Positions 45,726 through 53,790 of a stretch of 64,000 nucleotides of DNA are shown here, in pieces. The position numbers were made by a program, and so were the translations under genes. This DNA comes from Bradyrhizobium sp. CB1650 (GTDB taxonomy: Bacteria; Pseudomonadota; Alphaproteobacteria; Rhizobiales; Xanthobacteraceae). Numbering within the stretch: the stretch's first letter is position 1; each line of letters starts with the position of its first letter. Under the pieces are notes generated by a model that saw only the letters and a list, made by a program, of their open reading frames with translations, was not told the DNA's origin and did not search any database. The stretch lies in contig NZ_CP121695.1 of the NCBI RefSeq assembly GCF_029761915.1, forward strand, positions 558,001 to 622,000, in the 5' to 3' direction.

Positions 45726-46919
45726 TTACGCGCGTGTACGGCTTCCAATCTCAACGACGTTCCCCGCCTTTTTGGGCTCACAATAGCTAGCCCATGCGTC
45801 CATCAACTTGCGGCGCTTCTCCAGCGCGTCACTGCGGCGGTAGGCTTGTTCGGCTTTGTCGCCGATGACATGTGCCAGCGCCGTCTCGGTGATTTCGCGC
45901 GGGAAGTTGGAGACGTTGCCCGCCCAATCCCGAAAACTTGAGCGGAAACCGTGCACAGTGGCATCCGCGATTTTCATGCGCCGCAGCACCATTTCCATCG
46001 CCATATTCGAAAGCGGCTTGTTGCGGGCCTGACCGGCGAACACAAAATGGCCCGCCTTGAGCTTTTCGAGCTGGCGAAGGATGATGACCGCTCGCGAGGA
46101 CAAGGGCACGCGATGCTCCCGGCCGGCCTTCATACGGTCGGCCGGCACCGTCCAGATTTTCTTTTCGAGGTCGATTTCAGGCCACCGCATTCCCAAGATT
46201 TCACCGGAACGGGCGGCGGTCAGGATACAAAGTTCAAGCGCCAGCGCTGAACTGGCTTCCCGCTCCCGCAGCTTGGCAATGAATGCAGCGACATCCTCGT
46301 AAGGCATCGCTGCATGATGGCCCCGCGCCAGCTTTGACGGTCGCGGCAAGAGGTGGTCCAGATGCCCACGCCACCGGGCGGGGTTTTCGCCGTCCCAGAA
46401 GCCTTTGGCCTTGGCCGCGTCCAAAACCTTTTCAATCCGCCCGCGCACCCGTGAGGCGGTTTCGGCTTTCGTCGTCCAGATCGGCTTTAGGACCGCCAGC
46501 ACGTCATCGGTGGCGATGGTGTCCACTGGCTTGGCGCGCAAAGGAGCGGCGTAGGTCTCCAGCGTCGATTTCCATTGCGCCTTGTGCTTGTCATTTCGAA
46601 AACCGGCAGAAAGCGTTTCCCGTACGTCGTCTGCCATCTCGCCAAACGTGGGAATGCCGCCATCGCGCTTGCGCTCGTCAATGGGGTTGAGCCCTTGGGC
46701 AATCTTCCGGCGCGCGCTGGCGGCCTTCTCGCGGGCGTCGGCTAGGGGAACGCTAGTGGCGCTGCCCAACCCCATCTCTTTCGCTCGACCGCGCCAGGTG
46801 AAGCGCAAAACCCATTTGCGGGCACCGGTTTCCGAAACAATCAAATAGAGATTGCCGCCGTCGCTGTATTTGCCCGGCTTGGCAGTTTCCACCTTTCGCA
46901 CAGTGAGTTTGCTTGCCAC
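45726..46919 (-). CDS. Tyrosine-recombinase integrase (P4-type, DUF4102 N-terminus)
   Basis: A 397-residue site-specific recombinase. The N-terminal DUF4102 part is seen in KPGKYSDGGNLYLIV...GARKWVLRF, a core-binding domain follows at about 95-190, and the catalytic domain has ARSGEILGMRW (first Arg), HGFRSSFRDW (His-x-x-Arg) and AYRRSDALEKRRKLM (Tyr nucleophile). It starts with GTG. It sits at the distal end of the island close to attR and reads inward, as usual for elements inserted in tRNA genes. It should catalyse integration at the tRNA-Ser 3' end. Confidence 0.93.
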   Translation of the reverse strand: MASKLTVRKVETAKPGKYSDGGNLYLIVSETGARKWVLRFTWRGRAKEMGLGSATSVPLADAREKAASARRKIAQGLNPIDERKRDGGIPTFGEMADDVRETLSAGFRNDKHKAQWKSTLETYAAPLRAKPVDTIATDDVLAVLKPIWTTKAETASRVRGRIEKVLDAAKAKGFWDGENPARWRGHLDHLLPRPSKLARGHHAAMPYEDVAAFIAKLREREASSALALELCILTAARSGEILGMRWPEIDLEKKIWTVPADRMKAGREHRVPLSSRAVIILRQLEKLKAGHFVFAGQARNKPLSNMAMEMVLRRMKIADATVHGFRSSFRDWAGNVSNFPREITETALAHVIGDKAEQAYRRSDALEKRRKLMDAWASYCEPKKAGNVVEIGSRTRA

Positions 46920-46937
46920 GTCCCCGCCCCCAATCTG

Positions 46938-46957
46938 GTCCCCAAGTCAGTCCCCAA
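46938..46957 (+). repeat. Arm-type repeat pair, right end
   Basis: GTCCCCAA at 46938-46945 and 46950-46957, 12 bases apart, directly upstream of the integrase start. Same orientation and spacing as the left pair. Confidence 0.65.
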
Positions 46958-47086
46958 AAATAACACGGTTTGGGGCGAGCGGGAATAGATGGTGGCGAAC
47001 GAGTGCGACAGAAATGCCTATTTTTGAAGGAAATCCGTAATTGCAGGTGAGCAGTGGCGAACGTCAAAAATCAATAGTTAGTCGGA

Positions 47087-47100
47087 CACTCTCTCCGCCA
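47087..47100. other. Attachment site, right copy (attR core)
   Basis: CACTCTCTCCGCCA, identical to the last 14 bases of tRNA-Ser at 38826-38839. Flanking bases differ, so the shared core is 14 bases. Confidence 0.8.
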
Positions 47101-47313
47101 GCTAAACCAGCCGCAATCACGGGACGCGCTGCTCACGAGCTAATCCCTCAGGTTAGGTCGAGCGATTCGCGACGCGCGAGTTGGGATATGGCGGGATCGT
47201 TCGCCTGGATACGTGCCGAGCCAATCGCCGCGGCCCAAAAGACAACGATAGGGATAGATTGAGGTACACGAGCGCTTTGGCGGTTGCCGCTCAGCATCAA
47301 TGGCGTGCGTCGC

Positions 47314-48231
47314 TCAGGGACGAACGCGGATGATCGTCTTCCCCGCGCGTCGCTCGGTCGCGTTGAAGGTGGCGACGGCATCGTCGAGTGCCGAGACGTT
47401 GCCAATGTTCGTCCGCAGTCGTCCGTCCCGCACCCGCTGGACGATCTCAGTCAGTTGGGCACGATCGGACTCGACAACGAAGTCTACCGCCAGGCCCTCG
47501 GCGGGCCGCGCCTCGGCCGGTCCGACGATGGTCACCAGCGTTCCTCCGGCTCGAATCAGGCCTGCGGACCGCTTCTGGATGTCTCCGCCGATGACATCAA
47601 ACACCAGATCGACTCGGCCGACGTCTTCGAGGGCGTCGTTCTCGAGGTCGATGAACTCCTTCGCGCCGAAGTCGAGCGCCTTCTGACGGTCGGCGGCGCG
47701 TCCGGTGCCGATGACATAGGCGCCGGCCTCTCGTGCGAGCTGCGTCACCATCGAACCGACTGCGCCGGCCGCGCCGTGCGCGAGGACGCTCTGCCCCGCC
47801 TGAAGGCGGCCGTGCTGGAATAGTCCCTGCCACGCGGTGAGGCCCGAGATTGGCAGACTCGCGCCTACCGTGAAGTCGACGTCGCCCGGGAGCGGCGCGA
47901 GGTTGCGTGCCTCTATGGCTACATACTCCGCCAGGGTGCCGTCGCGATACCAGTCGGCGAGGCCGAACACTCGCTGTCCCACCGACAGCCCCGTCGTGCC
48001 GTAGCCGAGAGCGATGACCACTCCGGCCAGCTCGTGCCCAGGGATCGACGGTGTTCGATCACGGTCGAGGCGATCCGTCCAGGTCGAAGGCCACGCCAGC
48101 TCAGTCGGGACGAATCCCGACGCATGAACCTGAACGACGACGTCGTTTATCGCTGCCTGCGGCTCAGGCCGCTCCACCAGCGTCATCCCGGCTGTGCCCG
48201 CCGCCTGGTCCGTCACAACGATCGCCTTCAT
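47314..48231 (-). CDS. NADPH-dependent quinone oxidoreductase-like (MDR family)
   Basis: A 305-residue zinc-free medium-chain dehydrogenase/reductase. ATG at 48231 has GAGGAG nine bases upstream, which decides it over an in-frame ATG at 48252. A GroES-like N-terminal half contains SIPGHELAGVV, and the Rossmann half has SVLAHGAAGAVGSMVTQLA and a probable NADPH contact GTGRAADRQKAL. No structural zinc cysteines are present, as in QorA and related enone reductases. It is divergent from the MocR gene, which probably regulates it; substrate unknown. Confidence 0.85.
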   Translation of the reverse strand: MKAIVVTDQAAGTAGMTLVERPEPQAAINDVVVQVHASGFVPTELAWPSTWTDRLDRDRTPSIPGHELAGVVIALGYGTTGLSVGQRVFGLADWYRDGTLAEYVAIEARNLAPLPGDVDFTVGASLPISGLTAWQGLFQHGRLQAGQSVLAHGAAGAVGSMVTQLAREAGAYVIGTGRAADRQKALDFGAKEFIDLENDALEDVGRVDLVFDVIGGDIQKRSAGLIRAGGTLVTIVGPAEARPAEGLAVDFVVESDRAQLTEIVQRVRDGRLRTNIGNVSALDDAVATFNATERRAGKTIIRVRP

Positions 48232-48434
48232 GATAATTTTCTCCTCGTTCATTTGTCTCTTTGGGCTCACGAGCGTGGACGCGCCGGCTATCCACAAAAT
48301 GTCCGCCCCATTCCGGTCTCCATGTCCGCGATCTGCACCGTCTGCATTGACGAGGTTCCCACCAAGCCTGATGGATCGGGATCGCTCCGGTCGCGGGTGT
48401 TGGCGAATAGATGCGTTGCGCCTGGTCCATAAGA

Positions 48435-48466
48435 CAGTACCAAGATTGCCGATTTTGGCTGTACCA
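48435..48466 (+). promoter_or_regulatory. Candidate MocR operator, direct repeat
   Basis: CAGTACCA (48435-48442) and CTGTACCA (48459-48466) are near-identical direct repeats 24 bases apart just before the MocR start. MocR/PdxR-type regulators often bind direct repeats in the divergent gap. Confidence 0.4.
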
Positions 48467-48473
48467 TCGCGCG

Positions 48474-49877
48474 ATGGCTGCCCTCCCCATCCAACTCGAT
48501 CGCGCGAGAAGGACTCCGCTGGCTGCTCAGATTTATTCGGCGATCCGAGAGGGCATCGAGAACGGACGGCTCGCCTCGGGCGCGCGGTTGCCCTCTTGGC
48601 AGGATCTGGCCGCTCAACTCGGCGTCTCCCGCGGCACCGTGCGTGTGGCTTACGAGCGTCTCATCGCGGAGCAATTCGCGATTGGTCTCGGGCCGGCAGG
48701 AACTCGTGTGGCCGAGCGGCAGTCCCGATCCTCAATGCCAGATCGCTCGCAGGAAGCCCCGCTTCTGCCGGAGCTCTTCTATGAGTTCGGAAGCGCGCCG
48801 ATGGTCTTTCAAATGGGCGTGCCCTCTCAAGATGCCTTCCCGTTCAAGCTGTGGTCACGCATCGTGACACGAGAAGCTCGCCGGGCTGCGGCGGTGCCGG
48901 TAACGTATCCGGATCCGCGTGGCGATCCGGAGCTGCGAAAGGAGATCGCGGCTTATCTGGGGCTGGCCCGCGGCATTCGATGCAGTCCCTCTCAGGTGCT
49001 TGTAACGGGCGGATTCTCCGGCGCGCTGGGTCTGGCGATCCGAGGACTTCGGCTTGAAGGGATGGAAGCCTGGATCGAGAACCCAGGCTTTCCGCTCACC
49101 CGCACTGCACTCGACCTCGCTGGCATGCGTGTGACAGCCGTCCCGGTCGATTCGGAAGGACTGGATGTTGCCGCTGGTGTCGCGACCGCCGCCGGAGCGA
49201 AACTGGCTGTTGTTACACCGGGCCAGCAGGCACCGCTTGGAATGACGATGTCGCTGCCGCGGCGCCTTGCACTGCTCGCCTGGGCTCGGCGGAACAAAGG
49301 CTGGATCATCGAGGACGATTACCTGAGCGAGCTACAGCTCAAAGGACGGGCGACTCCAGCCCTTGCATCTCTCGATCACGGCGGACGGGTGCTGCACATC
49401 GGTAGTTTCAGCAAAACGATCAGCCCAGCGCTGCGCCTGGGCTTCATGGTCGTGCCGCCTGAACTGGGTGATCGGTTCGGTGAGTACGCTGCTAGCCTCG
49501 CGCCGGCACCCGCTGCCGCCGTGCAGCGCGCTGTGGCGGAATTCCTGCGGAACGGTCACTATCTTCGCCACCTACGCCGCATGAAGCGGCTTTACGCCGC
49601 TCGACGGGAGACTTTGCTTCGTTGCCTGGGCGAGATCGCGCCAAACTCGATAAAGGTGCAAGCGCCCGCTGGTCTCGCAGTGCTGATCCTGCTTCCCAAG
49701 TCTGTATCAGACGTGGACATCGCTTCACGCGCCCTGCAGTTCGGCCTGGCGCCGGCTCCCCTGTCGGGGTGGTGCAGGCAGCCTCACCGGCAGCGGGGAC
49801 TGCTGCTCTGCGTGACCAACCTCAATGAACGGCGACTGCCGGCGGACTGTCGTCGGCTGTTGGAATTGGCGCGATAG
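48474..49877 (+). CDS. MocR-type (GntR-aminotransferase) regulator
   Basis: A 467-residue fusion of an N-terminal GntR winged helix (residues about 10-75, GARLPSWQDLAAQLGVSRGTVRVAYERL) and a fold-type I aminotransferase-like domain (about 110-460). The PLP lysine lies in SFSKTISPALRLGF and the cofactor Asp/Tyr region in IIEDDYLSEL. Such proteins sense PLP or amino compounds and usually regulate a divergent neighbour, here the quinone-oxidoreductase-like gene. ATG at 48474 is chosen because the family N-terminus starts there and the upstream extension covers the candidate operator. Confidence 0.9.
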   Translation: MAALPIQLDRARRTPLAAQIYSAIREGIENGRLASGARLPSWQDLAAQLGVSRGTVRVAYERLIAEQFAIGLGPAGTRVAERQSRSSMPDRSQEAPLLPELFYEFGSAPMVFQMGVPSQDAFPFKLWSRIVTREARRAAAVPVTYPDPRGDPELRKEIAAYLGLARGIRCSPSQVLVTGGFSGALGLAIRGLRLEGMEAWIENPGFPLTRTALDLAGMRVTAVPVDSEGLDVAAGVATAAGAKLAVVTPGQQAPLGMTMSLPRRLALLAWARRNKGWIIEDDYLSELQLKGRATPALASLDHGGRVLHIGSFSKTISPALRLGFMVVPPELGDRFGEYAASLAPAPAAAVQRAVAEFLRNGHYLRHLRRMKRLYAARRETLLRCLGEIAPNSIKVQAPAGLAVLILLPKSVSDVDIASRALQFGLAPAPLSGWCRQPHRQRGLLLCVTNLNERRLPADCRRLLELAR

Positions 49878-49959
49878 CACTCATGCCAGTGTGCTCTGTC
49901 CTTCTCAAACCTCCAACGCGCCTCGGCATCGGTCCGCTCAACCGAGGTCGACAAGATCC

Positions 49960-51735
49960 TCAGGGCAGGAAGAACGGCATGAATGGCATTCCGCCGCCCC
50001 CCTTGTTGTCCGTGCTGGCCTCGGCCTTGGGCTTTGCGGGTCGTGCCGGAGCCTCCTCCCTCTCCCTGCTCCTGCGCTCGAGCCTGGCGGACGGGGCCTG
50101 ACGTGCCTTGCGCTTCTCGCATTCCTCGTTGTCATTGACGAAGTAGCCGGCGGCACACGTGATCTTGACGCAGCGATCGCCGTCGCGTTTGAGGCCGGAT
50201 CCGCAAATCAACGGACAAACTCGCGCGGTTTTGAGCTTGATCGCGTCAAGTGCATCGGCGCTCGCGGACTTGGCATCGAACTTGGTGCCGGCGTTCTGGT
50301 TGAACAGCTCAAGCGAGCGCCGCGACGCCGCATCCCATTCCCCGTTGGCCGATCCTGTGAAGCAGCCAACCCGGCGCAACTCGGTCTGTAGCGATTTTGC
50401 GAGATCGGGCGGCGCTGTTGGCGGCGCGGGCGCTTGCGGACTGGGCAGCGCAGCCACCTTGGCATCCGCATTTGTGTTCGGCTCTCGCGGCTGGTTTGGC
50501 GCGGAAGGAGCGACCGGAGCGGTGTTCTTTGCGACAGCGGCGGCAATCTCGGCCGCGACACGCCTCTGTTCGGCCTGAGCCGCCTGTTGTTGCGCGACTT
50601 CCTTGGCTGCCTCGGCGGCGGCCCGAGCTTCCTGTGCTGCTTTCAGCTCCGATGCCGCCTTGACGAGCTGCGTCTGTTGAGCGCCCTGGTTGACGAGGCG
50701 CGCCTGTTCTTGCTCGGCCCGACGCGCTTTTTCGTCTGCCGCAGCACGCTTCTCCTCCGCGTCAATTTTGGCGAGCTGAAGCTTTGCCAGATTTGCGTAA
50801 TAGCTGTCCGGATACTGGGCGATGAAGAAGTTCAATGCATCCTTGTTGCCGACCTGCAGCGCGAGCTCGTAGTCGTGCCGCATTTCCGAACGCGGCGTTG
50901 CCGCTGAGGCGGCTTCCTTGGCAGTTTCCTTGGCAGCTTCCCTGGCTGGTTCCTTGGCCGGCACCAGCGGCACATCGTCACCGCCAAGCGTGCCGTAGAC
51001 GTAGGGCTCCTGCCGATTGCCGGTTGCTTTCATGACGTCGTCGCGGACGAAACCGAACACCCTGCGCAAATCCAGGCCGGGAGTCCCGATATATTTGACC
51101 AGTGCGGCGGCGTAAGGACTGTTCTTGCTGTTGCCGTCCGACGCCGTCGAGCCGGCCTTGGCGGCGAAGGCCACCAGCGTATTCGATGTCGCCGGCTCAA
51201 TGCGGGCAAGGCCCCGGCTGATTGCCCGTGAACCAACCGTTCGCTTCATCTTCTCGGAGAAGGGATTGTTGCGGCAAGCGTCGAGGATCACGAGTCGCAG
51301 TTGCCTTGCCGGTTCAACGGCCAGCAGGACCCGATCGAGCGAAAACGCCTCGTCGTAGATATCCGTATCGCGCTCTAGCGTGGCATCGATCGGGATCAGG
51401 TAATTCGTACCTTCGATCTCGATGCCATGACCAGCGTAATAGACGACGGCCACATCCGCGTCGCGCGCCTGGTCTGCAAAATCGCGCAGCGCACGTCGCA
51501 TCTCGGCCGCCTGAACGTCCAAACGGGTTTGCACCACGTCAAAACCCGCGTTCTTCAGTGTCGCCTCGACAATTGCGGCGTCGTTGATCGGGTTCGAAAG
51601 GGGCGCCGCGTTCTTATAGGCGGAATTGCCAATGACGAGCGCGACACGATTTGCAGCCCATGCCGGCTGACAGAGCAGGAGCATGGCGAGGAAAAAGGAA
51701 ATTCGGCGCAGTTTCACAAGGCCGTGTGCAGCCAT
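49960..51735 (-). CDS. Secreted caspase-family protein (peptidase C14) with intact catalytic dyad
   Basis: A 591-residue exported protein. ATG at 51735 directly precedes a signal peptide (about residues 9-28, QPAWAAN); the frame is open to 51912 without family sequence. The caspase-like domain (about 29-270) keeps both catalytic residues: His103 in YYAGHGIE and Cys154 in LDACRNNPF. Then come an Ala/Lys-rich part, a long Ala/Glu/Gln coiled coil (about 320-430), a Pro-rich linker, a peptidoglycan-binding-like segment (LQTELRRVGCFTGSANGEW) and a Cys-rich basic C-terminus. Periplasmic orthocaspase activity is likely, role unknown. Confidence 0.88.
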   Translation of the reverse strand: MAAHGLVKLRRISFFLAMLLLCQPAWAANRVALVIGNSAYKNAAPLSNPINDAAIVEATLKNAGFDVVQTRLDVQAAEMRRALRDFADQARDADVAVVYYAGHGIEIEGTNYLIPIDATLERDTDIYDEAFSLDRVLLAVEPARQLRLVILDACRNNPFSEKMKRTVGSRAISRGLARIEPATSNTLVAFAAKAGSTASDGNSKNSPYAAALVKYIGTPGLDLRRVFGFVRDDVMKATGNRQEPYVYGTLGGDDVPLVPAKEPAREAAKETAKEAASAATPRSEMRHDYELALQVGNKDALNFFIAQYPDSYYANLAKLQLAKIDAEEKRAAADEKARRAEQEQARLVNQGAQQTQLVKAASELKAAQEARAAAEAAKEVAQQQAAQAEQRRVAAEIAAAVAKNTAPVAPSAPNQPREPNTNADAKVAALPSPQAPAPPTAPPDLAKSLQTELRRVGCFTGSANGEWDAASRRSLELFNQNAGTKFDAKSASADALDAIKLKTARVCPLICGSGLKRDGDRCVKITCAAGYFVNDNEECEKRKARQAPSARLERRSREREEAPARPAKPKAEASTDNKGGGGMPFMPFFLP

Positions 51736-51938
51736 GGCAGTGCCACTGTTGAAATAATGCCTTGAATATACGTGCCGCCACGACAGAAACGGTTCAATGA
51801 CAGCTTGCTGATCCGCAGGATCCGGAGGAAATGGAACCGGGGTCGGCAGGATGCGTGACCCCGAGAATGGCCGGCCGATTGACCTCCTCGGAGGCATGGC
51901 GTCTAGTGACACCGATTTTGAGCGGCGAGGTCAGTGCT

Positions 51939-52721
51939 GTGACTGACGTGAAGCTCGGCCAGATGAACCCCGCAACAGCCGGGAATGGGATCGCCAGTTG
52001 CGGCGTCAATCCCTGGCTGGACTGGATCGCGAGAGCGGCAATATTCATCATCTACGGCGGGTCCGCCCTTGTCGGTGCCGCTGGCATTCCACACCTGCTT
52101 CCGTTGGACAGCGTCGCCAAGCTGCTCTTGGCCGCGGCCAGCGTTGCAAACATCCTTTTCCTCGGCCTGGTTGCTGTGACGGCGATGGTCCGGCTGGTCC
52201 CGATCATGAAGTCGAAGGGCATTGAGACGCGCATCTCAGCCTTGCTGGGTACTTTTCTGAGTATCGCACTCGCTTTTCTTCCAAAGGCGGAGCTCGGCCC
52301 AATCTGGTCGACCCTGTCCACGGCATTGATCATGGTGGCGACCTCGCTGTCGATTGTGGTGCTCCGCTGGTTGGGCAAGTCCTTCAGCATTCTGCCGGAG
52401 GCAAGGCTGCTGGTGACGGAGGGGCCTTACCGAATCGTCCGGCATCCCCTCTACCTCTGTGAGGTAGTTGCTCTGATCGGCGTGACACTCCAAGTGCTTT
52501 CACCGCTTGCGGTGCTCATCGCGGCTGCAGTTGTGACGATTCAATGCCGGCGAATGATCAACGAAGAGCGGATACTTCGGTTGGCTTTTCCTGAATATGA
52601 CGCCTACGCCGCGAGAACGTCTTTTCTGATCCCGGTCAGACTGATCCGCACAGGGCTTGTGCGATTGGCTCATCAGGCCGGGCGGAAGCGGTTGACCAAG
52701 GCCGTCGATCCGCAAGCCTGA
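51939..52721 (+). CDS. Isoprenylcysteine carboxyl methyltransferase (ICMT/PEMT)-like membrane protein
   Basis: A 260-residue protein with five or six membrane helices. The C-terminal methyltransferase signature is clear: LLVTEGPYRIVRHPLYL, then NEERILRLAFPEYDAY, which binds S-adenosylmethionine in this family. Bacterial members methylate lipids or unknown small molecules, since bacteria lack prenylated CaaX proteins. GTG at 51939 has GAGG eight bases upstream; ATG at 51963 or the longer ATG at 51831 are alternatives. It is divergent from the caspase-like gene. Confidence 0.75.
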   Translation: MTDVKLGQMNPATAGNGIASCGVNPWLDWIARAAIFIIYGGSALVGAAGIPHLLPLDSVAKLLLAAASVANILFLGLVAVTAMVRLVPIMKSKGIETRISALLGTFLSIALAFLPKAELGPIWSTLSTALIMVATSLSIVVLRWLGKSFSILPEARLLVTEGPYRIVRHPLYLCEVVALIGVTLQVLSPLAVLIAAAVVTIQCRRMINEERILRLAFPEYDAYAARTSFLIPVRLIRTGLVRLAHQAGRKRLTKAVDPQA

Positions 52722-52736
52722 CGCCGTGCTTCAGGC

Positions 52737-53690
52737 TCACCCGACCAGTTTCCACCTTCCATCCCCCGCGCGCTTCAGCGCCGGATCCGCCACCCGCACA
52801 TGCTCGGCCAAGAAGTCGATGAACGCGCGCACGCGTGCGGGGAGCGGTGCGGTGTGGCCGACATAGACCGCGTGGATGTCTTCGCGGTCGCCGGGATTGT
52901 AGCTCTGCAGTACCGGCACGAGGCGGCCGGATTCGATGTCGGGGCCGATGTGGAAGAGGGCGAGACGGGCAAGGCCGACGCCGCCGAGGGCGAGGCGGCG
53001 GGCGGCTTCGCCGTCGCTGGCGCGCGCGGCCGGCGGTGGCACGGCTTCCTCGGTGTGGTCGCCGCGCTTGAACGGCCAGCCGCGGATCGAGCGCGGAAAG
53101 GTCCAGCCGATGCCGCGATGCTCGGCGAGATCCGCCGGCGCCTTCGGCGTACCGAGGCGCGCGAGATAGTTCGGCGTGCCAACGACGACCATGCGGCTGG
53201 TGCCGAGCTTGCGCGCGACCAGGCGCGAGGCCCGTAACGGTCCGACGCGGATGGCGACGTCGGCGCGCTCCTGCATCAGGTCGATCAACGTATCGGTCAG
53301 CACGAGGTCGAGCGTGACGTCGGGATGCTCTTCGAGAAAACGCGGGATCAGCGGCATCACGTGTAGCATGCCGAAGGGGATGTTGCTGTTGACCGTGAGC
53401 CGGCCGCGCGGCGCGGCGCCCGAGGCCGCCTCGCGCTCGGCCTCCTCCATCTCGGCGAGAATGTTGACGGCGCGCTGATAGAAGGCCTGGCCTTCTTCGG
53501 TGAGGGTGAGTTTGCGCGTGGTGCGGGTGATCAGCCGCGTGCCGAGGCGCGCCTCCAGCCGCGAGATCAGCTTGCTGACGCCCGATGGCGTCAGGCGAAG
53601 CTTTCGCCCGGCCTGGGTGAAGCCGCCGAGATCGACGACGCGGACAAAGACCTCCATCTCGGCGGAGCGGTTGGTGTCGAAACGGGCCAT
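52737..53690 (-). CDS. LysR family transcriptional regulator
   Basis: A 317-residue regulator. The N-terminal winged HTH (about residues 8-65, GGFTQAGRKLRLTPSGVSKLISRLEARLG) and the effector-binding domain (about 95-300) with TVNSNIPFGMLHVMPLIPRFL are typical of LysR proteins, in particular those related to LTTR members that sit next to oxidoreductase genes. It is divergent from the MFS and aldo-keto reductase genes with 100 bases between starts and probably controls them. Effector unknown. Confidence 0.9.
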   Translation of the reverse strand: MARFDTNRSAEMEVFVRVVDLGGFTQAGRKLRLTPSGVSKLISRLEARLGTRLITRTTRKLTLTEEGQAFYQRAVNILAEMEEAEREAASGAAPRGRLTVNSNIPFGMLHVMPLIPRFLEEHPDVTLDLVLTDTLIDLMQERADVAIRVGPLRASRLVARKLGTSRMVVVGTPNYLARLGTPKAPADLAEHRGIGWTFPRSIRGWPFKRGDHTEEAVPPPAARASDGEAARRLALGGVGLARLALFHIGPDIESGRLVPVLQSYNPGDREDIHAVYVGHTAPLPARVRAFIDFLAEHVRVADPALKRAGDGRWKLVG

Positions 53691-53790
53691 GTTGAATTCA
53701 CGTCACAAATGATTGGATTGTGGACATTCTAATGCTTTTGCTGCGGCGCGGCTATCTGCGTGGCTCATTCCCTCTCACCGGAAGTCATGC

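Larger units (their letters stand above)
38840..47100. mobile_element. Integrative genomic island in tRNA-Ser(GGA)
   Basis: About 8.3 kb lies between two 14-base copies of the tRNA 3' end. At the far end is a tyrosine-recombinase integrase reading inward. Near both ends are paired GTCCCCAA repeats, likely integrase arm sites. The cargo is AT-richer than the flanks by eye. It holds four plus-strand envelope genes on the left and seven minus-strand genes (DNA-binding, unknown, integrase) on the right. There are no conjugation or phage structural genes, so it is a small non-self-mobilising element. Confidence 0.88.
46920..47313. other. Gene-free stretch holding the right island end
   Basis: It contains the right arm-type GTCCCCAA pair (46938-46957) and attR (47087-47100). 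From 47101 to 47313 I see no ORF, repeat or RNA; it is the 3' flank of the quinone-oxidoreductase-like gene. Confidence 0.6.

Noticed and set aside
47087..47100. Second tRNA fragment as a gene remnant
   Set aside because: Only the 14-base 3' end is present, as expected for attR; no other tRNA arm is visible.
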